64,000 nt of DNA from Capitella teleta (Eukaryota > Annelida > Polychaeta > Capitellidae). Each line of letters opens with the position of its first letter. The first letter of the stretch is position 1. Of this stretch, positions 54,448-64,000 are shown in pieces. The DNA lies in NCBI GenBank assembly GCA_000328365.1, contig KB311185.1, positions 6,624-70,623 of the forward strand. Reading direction: 5' to 3'. The notes beneath the pieces were generated by a model, which was not told where the DNA came from, ran no database searches, and saw nothing but the letters and a program-made list of their open reading frames with translations. Position numbers and translations under genes: made by a program.

Positions 54448-57400
54448 AGCTCAATAAGTTCGAAATAACGACTTTCAACGTGCTCTCTGTTCGTGTTGTG
54501 ATAACCGCGTTTTCGGGTATGTTTGTGAAATACGATTGCAATGAAATTTCGCTTCTTTTCCGAAGTATTATTTGCTATGTAAGCTGCTTAGAAAATGTTT
54601 TTACAGAACTTTTTCACTCTGAACAATATTCGGAGATTCGGCGTTTGACCACAATCCTGGTTTGTTTCAGAGGTTATCTGAGGTCACGTGCCGTTCACCA
54701 GTTCCAGCACACTCAGGAATTTGTCATGAAGAAGAAGTGTATCTCCTCAGTGCTTCACCGTCAGCTAGGTGTTGAGGATGGGCTGCCTCTGCAGACATCC
54801 CAGCGTGTTGCCAAATCGTCAAAAGTCAAGATGCATACAATGCTGAAATCTAAAAACGGTGTTCTCTATAGGTGCTCCATTTGCAGGTATGTAATTATAT
54901 GTTGCTGAGCACATATCATGATATGACATAAGTTATATTATATCTGATTGCAGCTGTGTTGCTGCTCTCTCTTCATCTGATGCTCTGAATGAGAAGGGCC
55001 CAGGAATACAGCAAACGGAGGAATCGACAGAGGCAACAGAACAACCATCTCACTCATCTGATAATCTCCAAGATCCCGATCGTGTATTCACCTTCACAGC
55101 TGCTTCTGTTGAGGATGATGTGAAGAGGATGCCAAAAGAGATCCGGGCCCTCTTAGCCTTTGAAATTGCTAAAGCTGAAAGGCAGGAAATAATCCACAAG
55201 GCTCACGACCTCACGACTAAAACAGGTGTCGATAACCTCGCCCATCTCTCCTCGAAACAATTTCTACAGGATGTAAACAGAGTTCTCACTCAGTTTTTGT
55301 TTGGACTATACGGTGCCAAATTTGGGGATTTTAAAAGGAATTCGGATGCTTACCGGGTTGCACATGTGACCGAATCCTGCATGGGCCTCACATCTCCCAT
55401 CGCCATCTTGCCCCATCATTTTCGCGAGACAATCCTTTAGTACATGATGACTCGTAGCTGAGCTGCAATCTCCCTATTTGGATCGACAAGTCCTTGTGGC
55501 TCCTACCAGACCAATAAGAAGTGGCTTGCTGAACTCTCCTCTGAAACCCCTGAAAGGGTGAGCGAAAGTGACGTTGTTGCGGTTTTTGACAACAACCAAG
55601 TCCTGCAGCGGCGCTGGGGAATTGCAGTTGGCAATAAGGCATGTGCTAGTATTGTTACCATGACGATGTTCATCAAGCACCAAGCAGAGGTAGGGTTATT
55701 TGTGCTGTTGTCAGTTAAAAATTAACATGTATATCATTCTTGTAATGTTGCAGAGCACCCTCTAAACCCAGGAAAATTTTAAACCATCCCATTGCTTGTG
55801 GTCTGGACTTTCAGTTGAGCTGCCATCACTCCTAAACTCTGAAAAAAGCTCTCATCTAACCTAAAATTCAAGAAACATTTTCACTCTTGGCTAACTGGCA
55901 TTCTTGAGAAGGTTTGTACTCCTAAGTTAAATGAACTATAATTATCATCACTGATCATTAATATTGCATCATAGCCGAGAGGCTCAGTTGATAAAACTAC
56001 AGTTAATAATTTGATTACAGTGCTGACTGCTGGTCCAATAGCTTACCGTAGCCCAGCAGCCAGGCACTTATAGAAAGCAGTTGAAGACCCCCTTTGCATT
56101 TAGGGAATGGACAATAACATGATCCTGTGTTCCGCATCTGACGCTGTCTTCAACACAACAATGCTCATGTGCCTTCGACCACCAAATGCTATAAATAGTC
56201 ATTATGCATCCCTCTCTTTCAGGTTGCTGCTGAACAGACCGTTCTGAATGGCATCTCCTCCGATGGCATAGATGCCACTGTGGGTACCAGCACAATGTCC
56301 AGAGATTCCAAAGATTGTCCCATATTCAACAGTGCCATATTCAAGTGAAGAAGCGAGCTCGGAAATGTCCAAACTGCCAGCAGTTTTTTGCAGCCATGCG
56401 TCTGGAATCTCAGCAAGCTCCTTCAACAAGCAACCCAAAGAGCCCATGTATCTCCAGAGAAAAGATAAGAGGTATGTTTGCAAATCCAGTTATCAAGTTA
56501 TCAATGAAAAATATGAGGTAGTTGTTTTATTCAATGACATATACTATCAGACCTATTTTTACCTCCCTGGCTCAATATGGGAATGGTCAGAGGAACGAAT
56601 AACTTGGATTATACATAACCTATTTACAATGGTCCAAGGGAGATGTGTCACTGTGTATAATTGCATATTATCTAGTTGCAAGGCCTTATCGAGGAAAGGT
56701 TGGAAGAACAAGGCAGAACTCAATCTAGTACATGCTTAACATAGGTTATCAGCTGGCACTGCAGATGCAAAGTTTGCTTGAATGATAACATTTTTACATT
56801 TCGTAATTATATTTTCTAGGTGAGACTCGGGTATATGTCACCAAGATGACAGAGGAAACCTATGCACTCAGTTATGAAAGTCAAAGAAGAGAAGAAACCA
56901 AGAATTACGGCCACCTAGACGATCTTTATGCGAAGGCCCCATCAGACTACAGCATTGGCAAACCTCTCTTCATCAACCCATGCTCAAGGGAAGTGGTTGC
57001 TGAGGTTTTCCACGACATTGGTCGCCAGGCTGGCCTTGTACGCTTTGGAGGTTCTTGAGAATGGCTGGTCATTGTCTGTGATGGATTGCCGTTTGTTCTT
57101 GGCATTCAAGTTATCCATCACACATTCATTTGCACAATATGTGATGAAAGACTTTTTGGTACAGACTCTGCACAGACATGAACATTCGTCAAACTGCTCC
57201 CTGGAATTTGATTGGGTGTGGCTGCAGCCAGGGCCAGGCCACATTGAGATGAACATGTTGCGGTCATTTGTGAAAATGATGTGGGAGCCGTTTTGGGGAG
57301 TAGTCGAAATCTTCAATTTTAAATCGGAGAATGCAAAGAGGGCTGCCAGGAATGTGACCGATCACCACAAGGGCATGGCAATGGCATCCATCATTTGCGA

Positions 57401-57676
57401 TGCAATGGCCATGGAGCTGGTGATTCCATATGTGCGTAAGGAACTGGAAAATGGTCACCCTGAAATATCTGTGGCTGGATATATGAACTATGTGATGGAG
57501 GTTGTGAAATCAGAGACCTATGCTTTCATTGCTGATGCAGTTTTCGAATTTCTGGATGCAATTTTTGCATATCGTTCAGGTGTTCGTTGTGGGTACACAG
57601 ACCTCATGGATGTGGGGATACATTTGTTTGCACCCATTTGTCATCTCGTGCTCATCCGCATTACAGAGTTTTGGAT

Positions 57677-57726
57677 NNNNNNNNNNNNNNNNNNNNNNNN
57701 NNNNNNNNNNNNNNNNNNNNNNNNNN
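57677..57726. other. Assembly gap (50 N)
   Basis: Fifty consecutive N bases. The flanks duplicate sequence found nearby, so gap size and local order are unreliable. Confidence 1.
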
Positions 57727-57913
57727 AGACTCGGGTACATGTCACCAAGATGACAGAGGAAACCTATGCACTCAGTTATGAAAGTCAAAGAAGAGAAGAA
57801 ACCAAGAATTACGGCCACCTAGACGATCTTTATGCAGAGGCCCCATCAGACTACAGCATTTGTTTGCACCCATTTGGTCATATCGTGCTCATCCGCATTA
57901 CAGAGTTTTGGAT
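57727..57913 (+). repeat. Duplicated flank of the assembly gap
   Basis: 57727-57859 repeats 56823-56955 almost exactly, including ACAGAGGAAACCTATGCAC. The next part (57858-57913) repeats 57626-57676. The pattern fits either a misassembled allele or a local tandem duplication. Confidence 0.9.
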
Positions 57914-58639
57914 GCATATGACAGCCTGTCCTGTTCGTGCATGCTGCCAGCTGTCAGGGACCACATTGATGTCACCTGAAGCATCTTACTGACAGGCTCT
58001 CGTTATTCTGGTGAAGGTGCTGATTTTAAAATGGAAGAAGTAAACCGTGGCGTACAGCAATTGCTTCCAGCAGTGCCACATGATGAGGACTGGATTCGTG
58101 CATGCGTGAACCACGCCCATCTTCTGAATCTTAGGCAGGCTTGCTTTGATGAAATGAATGTGTTAGATCCAAGGGACGAAATCCAACAAAAAGTCCCTTG
58201 CATCAACCAACAGGTCGATGCTGTGCGTGCCCTCATTCAAGAGAGGAGGTACCTGTCCGCCCCTGAGCAGGAGGATCGTGTGAAAGCCTTGAACGGTGAT
58301 CCATTGGATCAGGACTTGAAGAATCTTGCCAGCAAAGCGAGGCTTAAAAAAAAGTAACTTTATGGTGGCCTTCTACGAAGGATTTTGTATGGACAAAGAA
58401 ATGACAGTTTCATTCAAGGAGCCTCCACTATTTGTTACACCGGATGAGCGAGCAGAATTTGAAAGGATTGACCGGCAAACAGTCATAGAGATAGAAGCTA
58501 TGATAAATGATGCGATTGCATCCATGATTGATCCGGATCTGCATGGAATATTATCGGAGGAATTCGTGGAGATGTTCCACAGAGGAAAGAAACCTTTAAA
58601 GAGGTCTTACATTGACTTCTACCTGTATGTCAAATCATG

Positions 58640-58886
58640 CGTTATGATTGTGAATTATAATTGTAATCCGTTATAATTGTAATTCTTCGGTGACTCTGCA
58701 GTGCTGCCCAACTGCGTAACAAGGCCGGGCGCTGTGTACTACTGTTTATGGTGGTATGCAGGATAAAGAACTCATGGGAATTATCGATAAGAGTAGGGGG
58801 AAACCCTGGTCCCGGGCCTTCTGTTCTGGCGCCCGTATCACCCGAATGGGTTGGGTGGAGCTGTAAAACCCCAATCACTCACTCAC
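58640..58886 (+). mobile_element. tRNA-derived SINE, copy 4, 5'-truncated
   Basis: Same family, plus orientation, missing the tRNA-like head. It runs from TTATGATTGTGAATTATAA to CAATCACTCACTCAC. A short duplication inside its TTATAATTGTAAT region and several substitutions make it the most diverged copy. I could not see a convincing target duplication. It interrupts the coding sequence of the broken gene around it. Confidence 0.88.
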
Positions 58887-59520
58887 TTTGCAGCAGATGC
58901 CCCACCGCTTCCAAAACAACCAAAGATATAGACCCAAAGCTCAAATCAGTGTCACAGGATTCATACAAGAAATTGATTCAGGCAGCATATATGTGTGCAG
59001 CGGGAGGTTTGCCGTTGACCCAATTTGAAACCATGGTCAAATGCTTAAAGGGATGGGGAACTAAATTTTAAGTGATGTTCTATTGACTCATAACACCAAT
59101 TGATAGCATTCCGTGCCAATAACACCATGCCTGGATGCAAGCGTAAGGAAATAATGCATTCCGAATATCAGGGTTAGCATTGCGCCTATGGGAGAATGGC
59201 TTCCATTGCAAAGTATAGGAGACAAACGTCAGCTGAGGGCTTGCCGTGATTGGGCCCGTTGCCCTTGTGAAGCTATCGATTTCAACCAATCAGAGCAGGC
59301 CATCTTCGCCATAAAAGGACATCTTTGTTGTTTACGAAACGAAAGCGTCAGTATTGCGCATGCGTGGTGCACTCTGGCTGACCTTTAACTGTTTCAGTTA
59401 AAATAAGAAAAATAGCAAAAAATATTTTTTGTTGCGCCTGACTGGTGGCAAAATGATTATTCTATCTATTTCCGAAAAGAAAATAAAAAATATTGAGGGG
59501 TTTAGTCGCAGGACACACTG

Positions 59521-59716
59521 ATATGACGAGGCCCATTGTAAAAGATAGGGAACTCGGTGTTTCATCACAGCAACTGACGTCACGCCTAATTAGCAATATA
59601 TCTCCCGCGAAATCATTAGCGATGATATTCCTTGTGTGGGCCAGGCATAGGAATCATTTTTAGTGCATCAAATAACGACTCAAAGTCCATTTGTAACCAG
59701 TTCCCCTTCCTTTTAA
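59521..59716 (-). repeat. Unclassified interspersed repeat, family 2, copy 2
   Basis: Inverted copy of 52469-52663 with similar length and a small number of differences. It ends with CCTTCCTTTTAA at 59716, directly before the hAT transposase fragment. Confidence 0.75.
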
Positions 59717-59719
59717 GGA

Positions 59720-60164
59720 TGACTGGGACCAAATTTGGTCAGTGGCTGTGATAACAGCAAAGCTGTCAGGAAGTTCATTAATGAATTAGCCCAATCAATT
59801 CGCCATAAATTGACAAAGAAGCTGGGCAGCTGCTTATTTTCAATCCTGACTGATGGCTCCCAACTCTTGTGTTGTCCATGGGCCCAAGCAATAGTGTGGT
59901 AGAGAAGGGCTTCAGCATTCTGAATGCAATGCTTAATGATAGGTGCATGTCCATGAAGGCTGGTACTATGGAGAATCTTTTCCTCATACAAGCAAATCAA
60001 CATGTATGGACGCCAAGAGAAGTTGATGACATCATCAACGATGCAGTTGAGCAATATTTGTCAAGGAGGCGTAAAATGAAGCTAGATGATGATATGAATG
60101 AGTCCCAGCTTTCCTTTGGCGAGCAAGTTATTAATTCTGTAGCCACTAGCAATGAGAGTATTAT

Positions 60165-60204
<40 letters not shown>

Positions 60205-60205
60205 A

Positions 60206-60279
<74 letters not shown>

Positions 60280-60375
60280 GAGGTATTTTTTTTTGGGGTG
60301 AGGAAGAGTGTGAAATATTTGAAAATTAGGATGGACTTGGAGATGAAGATATTGAGTGATTTTAGCCTGTTTTAG
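59720..60375 (+). pseudogene. Internally deleted hAT-type transposase remnant
   Basis: An upstream frame (about 59747-59870) reads KAVRKFINELAQ followed by FSILTDGS, the region around the first catalytic Asp of hAT-family transposases and their ZNF862-like relatives. A second frame then begins SNSVVEKGFSILNAMLNDR, the C-terminal hAT dimerisation motif, and runs to a Lys/Arg-rich end. The whole catalytic middle is missing and the frame changes at the join, so this is a deletion product. A poly-Asp run from a GAT microsatellite extends the open frame; an AATAAAG lies near 60431. In the full family the C-terminal domain mediates dimerisation of the DNA transposase. Confidence 0.7.
60165..60282 (+). 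repeat. (GAT)n microsatellite
   Basis: About 39 GAT/ATG units with two interruptions. It encodes a poly-Asp stretch in the frame of the hAT remnant. Likely polymorphic in length. Confidence 0.97.
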
Positions 60376-61298
60376 TGCATATTATTATAAGTAAGTTCCC
60401 TTCTAAGTTCTCTCAGTGTTGTGTTGCATGAATAAAGATTTTTGTATCAACTATGATTTTTTTTTTATTATTTCTCAAGTAGTAGACTTAAAACTCACAT
60501 ATATGTTTGGCATGAGTGATCAACACCATTATCTCTCAATAACTGTCTGAACAAGCGATAAACTGCTCCCGTACTATTTTCAAATGGCAAGGACTGGTCA
60601 ATGTGCATGCAGTTTCAATTTTCCATATACATGTATCACTTACCACTTCAACAGCTTCAATGTTCCCTGACAACAGCCCCTCGATCTTCCTCGTGCATAG
60701 TGCGACGCTTCTTGGATTTGGTTTTTTAGTCACTCCCAAGGTCATCTGGTACAGAACTACCACATCATTGATAAAAGCGCCCGGCACAACACCATATCCA
60801 ATCCATGACCTGATGACCTGCCGAACGTCCGATTCTGTGACTGAGTAGTGGAGTTATCCTTGCATGTAAAATAACGCTTTCAAAATCCTTCAGAAATTGC
60901 GTTGTAGCAATGCGACATCTAGTAGTGAAACCGACTGAAACGGCATGCAGCTAATCTTCTTTGAGAAATGACATCGTAGCGAGAGCGACTCAGCTGATAA
61001 GAAAATTTTGATTATTTTGAATGCAAACGGCGGGGATGCCGAGGGAGTAGGGGATATTCCATTCTTGTTTCTATATTTAGACAATTTCAAATCTCGCACA
61101 ACTGTTTTTCCAAAGAAGAGCTATTTTTTGTTCTGATCAAACAATCGCTTGCTATAAATAGCTATATTTATGTTTTATGACCTGTTAGCATACTGGTCTT
61201 GTAATTAAAAAAAGTGTGGACTAAAGTTTCGCAACGTTTTTACCAAATTGATACGAGCAGATGGATCTGCACTGCCAACCTGTCAAAGTCGTGGTTTC
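60376..61298. other. Non-coding stretch
   Basis: Several short open frames occur on both strands (for example 60536-60787 on -), but none shows a domain I recognise. No repeat is evident except short A/T runs. Confidence 0.4.
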
Positions 61299-61640
61299 GT
61301 GTGTGTGTGTGTGAGTGTGTGATTGGGGTTTTACGGCTCCACCCAACCCGTTTGGGTGATACGGGCGCCAGAACAGAAGGCCCGGGACCGGAGTTTCCCC
61401 CTACTCTTAACGATAAATCCCAAGGTTTCTTTATCCTACATACCACCGTAGACAGTAGTACACAGCGCCCCGCCTTGTTATGCAGTTGGGCAGCACTGCA
61501 GAGTCACCGAAGAATTACAATTGTAATTCACAATCATAACGCCCGTGGCCTGATCGGGTCTCGAACCCGGGACCTCGACCCCCACGGTCGGCATAGGATT
61601 GTAGTCAGCGGTTTAACCCACTGCACTATCCGGTGCCCCT
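61299..61640 (-). mobile_element. tRNA-derived SINE, full-length copy 5
   Basis: Complete copy on -, with A box TAGTGCAGTGG and B box GGTTCGAGACC, and a GT/AC-repeat tail. It is flanked by aagtcgtggtttc at 61286-61298 and 61641-61653. Nearly identical to copy 1. Confidence 0.93.
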
Positions 61641-62271
61641 AAGTCGTGGTTTCCATGCATAAATCAGCGAATACTTTACGAATGGCTATTTTTTCACTAT
61701 TAGACTATGTTAGACACTCGAACTATTATTTCATGATGAAGTTAGTGCCCAAATAGCCCCTGAAGGTGGTGTTTTAGCTGAGGCTCCGATTTTAAGAAAC
61801 AAAATGGCGCCCATGTTCTAATTTTTCAGGAACCCGGTTTGCGTTTTTCTGTTTATATAGGATACTTCTTGAAATCATTCGTAAGGTAACGTCTAACCGC
61901 TTCACTTCCGGCGAACGCTCTTCCTGGTTTTTTTTTTTTTTTTTTTTTTGTGTGCGTGTTGTATACACGCCAACGTGTTCTCGCCTGGTAAAAGATATTA
62001 TAAAACCTCTGGGATCAGGTCTAGGTAATAAGATGCACTGGCTAGTGATCCCGGCGACGATAGTTGAATCTGAGGGGTTATCTCACAGGGTAGCTGACAT
62101 ACTACAGCGAGCCCAATGGGTCTCGCCCGAGAATCTGTGCTACTCACAGGGTAGCCGTGCCACTCCTTTAAGGCTTTCGGCTGGCTCCTGCGTCGACAGA
62201 GAGTCTTACCAGTGGGCTCTGGATACATGAAGTGCCTATGCAGCCTTCTAGACAGTATATAATGTTATATA

Positions 62272-63942
62272 TAGACAGTAAGCGTTTACTGCATTGAGTT
62301 TGGTTCATATCTGCTCGCTTACTGGTAAGACCCCCTGTGGGCGCTCGATTTCAGACGCTCGTGGAAAATTGTCACAATTTTTCACGAGCATCTGAAATCG
62401 AGCTTGTAAGTTGGCAAATAACAACAATACCACTATAGCCTCAAACTCACACAAACTAATCCTGATATATTTTGCCACCTAATTAAATAATAAAATACAC
62501 AAACCATATCCTTAGTTTATGAATCAAACCACTTGAATGCTTGATTGAGCAAATTATCAAATTCTCACTCACTCATTGACCTCGTTGACCCTGATTAAAT
62601 ATACAAATGAACCATCTTTGGGAGGGGGGAGGGGTCGAACGGTGATGCTTCATTTAATCATTACTTTAATTGAAAAATGTCATTCAGATTGCTTGATTAG
62701 TCCTGCTAATTCCTGAAGTGAAGTCTAATATTGGCAAAATAGAGAAATCGGCAGCTGACATTGCTCGAGTGCACGACTGCCTCTCGACAAAAGCCAGTTT
62801 TATCACATCATTGCACTCTCACAGTTGAAAAGTATGCTATTATTATAAATTTATAATTAGACTTACTGCAACTCATCTTCACTTCCACACTCTGTGACTC
62901 TAGCAAGATTCAAGAGTACAAAATCCATTAGTTCATAAACCACAACAAGATGTCAAGCCAAGGTCAGGTGTACACCTCGTCCGATTCATCTGTGTTAGTA
63001 TTCCATTAATTTAATCCAGTACACTGTCACGATGATTATTGTAAATGCACCATCCTGTCAATGCGGAAAACTAGAGCTTCAAATATTATTGAAGCATTCC
63101 TTTCAACACATTTATATATATCTTAGACCCCCTATTCCTTTGTCTGCCACATTAATTTCAGAATTTGTACAACTTCAGATATAAAATATTTAAAAAATCA
63201 TATCTCAGCCATTATAAATTAATATTTTTTATACTAAAATGCATCTACAGATGCTTAATTTTCTGATGAACCCATAGTCAGAGCTAAAAAAACTAAAAGA
63301 AACTGTATGTTTCATTTGATAAAACATTATTACAAGAATTTTTAGAATTGTTTGCAGAAGCCAATGTCAACTACAATGTGTAGTAAAACAGCGTATTACT
63401 ACATATAATCAATGTTTCAACCATAAAATAATACCTACATCAGGCTAAAATAGCAACGATTGCGCACAATGGAATCTATCTGCAGACGTTTAAATCCCCC
63501 AGCATTTAAACAGAGGTCGGCAGGTTCAAAACAAAGCTGAGGCTAAAAATAAACAACCACATGGCTGAAACCGGAAGCCTAAGTAGGTCACATCTCCGAG
63601 CATAGCGGACGATTGATATTTGTCACGGAAAGTAACGGAAAGTGCCGACTAACTTTGGGTATCTTTGGAAACGACTATTTTCGCGATTGGCAGTCAGAGA
63701 AATTATAACGTATCGCGACAATAGTCGCGATTAGCACAAGAAGGGTTAATACAGGATTTTTAGCGTGTTTGCCAATGCCCACGGGTTTTGACGCCAGAAA
63801 AACTTCCCGTTTTTAACCCACTGTTGCCGTCAGCGGAGATCTGAGATCACCGCTGACGAATAGGCTACCTTGTGGCACGGGGGGTCTTGCCAGTAAGTGA
63901 GCAGATATGGACCAAACTCAATGCAGTAAACGCTTACTGTCT

Positions 63943-63943
<1 letters not shown>
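62272..63943. mobile_element. 1.67-kb element with about 65-bp terminal inverted repeats
   Basis: The left arm (62272 to about 62336) and right arm (about 63879-63943) are inverted copies beginning TAGACAGTAAGCGTTTACTG, with only a few mismatches. There is no open frame of note inside. The left sub-terminal part holds a 61-bp hairpin (62343-62403), and the right holds CTCAGATCTCCGC-like short palindromes near 63833-63855. The flanks are TA-rich, so the target duplication cannot be fixed. Superfamily unknown. Confidence 0.7.
62343..62403. repeat. 61-bp hairpin inside the terminal-repeat element
   Basis: Arms of 29 nt (62343-62371 and 62375-62403), beginning GCTCGATTTCAGA, pair with two mismatches around TCA. 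Confidence 0.9.

Positions 63944-63985
<42 letters not shown>
63944..63985 (+). repeat. (TA)n microsatellite
   Basis: About 20 TA units directly follow the right end of the 62272-63943 element. It may be the pre-existing insertion target or a later expansion. Confidence 0.9.
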
Positions 63986-63990
<5 letters not shown>

Positions 63991-64000
63991 TATTATATAC

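Larger units (their letters stand above)
54671..59071 (+). pseudogene. Broken gene of a large uncharacterised family with candidate D-D-E motifs
   Basis: A splice-bounded block (54671-54886, acceptor TTTCAG, donor GTATGT) joins in phase to 54954 onward. It ends in YRCSIC and continues with a Ser/Thr/Glu-rich linker and an alpha-helical segment. Later blocks carry VVAVFDNNQ (near 55590), LNGISSDG (56240), RKCPNCQQF (56370), IGRQAGL (57020), VIVCDGLPF (57070), a CTICDERLFG finger-like motif (57135) and WLQPGPGHIEMNMLRSF (57220-57270). Helical C-terminal parts run to 59071. I recall long uncharacterised proteins with FDNNQ, CDG and PGxGHxEMN motifs in cnidarian and mollusc genomes; similarity to the DUF6589 group is possible but unverified. 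The frame changes at least six times, so it appears inactive. A SINE (58640-58886) is inserted near the 3' end, and a gap with duplicated flanks lies at 57677-57726. Confidence 0.65.

Noticed and set aside
43474-60375. Retrovirus-like, DIRS or Polinton element
   Set aside because: I see no reverse transcriptase, capsid, polymerase B or long terminal direct repeats. The recombinase and transposase-like genes are better explained as DNA-transposon types.

Overview
The window comes from an animal genome and holds spliced genes with canonical GT-AG introns, long non-coding stretches, a tRNA-derived SINE family and several DNA-transposon families. The two homeobox genes and the cytosolic aspartate aminotransferase are clearly metazoan. 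I think the source is an invertebrate, probably marine, but I cannot name the phylum from the sequence. One 50-base run of N shows that this is a draft assembly.

Left part (1-37.4 kb): a developmental regulatory domain. Two Msx homeobox genes lie tail to tail: Msx A on + (3391-4551) and Msx B on - (14372-16541). Each has two coding exons and one phase-1 intron at the same place, just before the homeodomain. The proteins differ greatly outside the homeodomain, yet the 180-bp homeoboxes differ at only two synonymous bases, which suggests gene conversion between the inverted copies. Around and between them are about 30 kb without a convincing protein gene and with almost no recognisable transposons. 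That space carries recurrent RFX X-box-like, CTCF-like and NRF1-like motifs, a pair of abutting near-perfect palindromes, and an 870-bp polypyrimidine tract.

Middle (35-43 kb): mariner/pogo-type miniature elements, a minisatellite and palindromes lead to an apparently intact cytosolic aspartate aminotransferase gene (GOT1-like, eight coding exons, 411 residues) on +. A 1.1-kb mariner-like element with TA target duplications follows it.

Right part (43-64 kb): a transposon-rich accessory region. It contains a broken, intron-bearing Crypton-type tyrosine-recombinase gene on - and a broken, intron-bearing gene on + of a large uncharacterised family. The second gene carries D, D and E motifs that could be a DDE-type core. 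Around these are a hAT non-autonomous element with 8-bp target duplications, an internally deleted hAT transposase fragment, five SINE copies (four with clear target-site duplications) and several smaller repeats. The SINE copies are close to each other in sequence, so the family was active recently. None is seen left of 43.8 kb.
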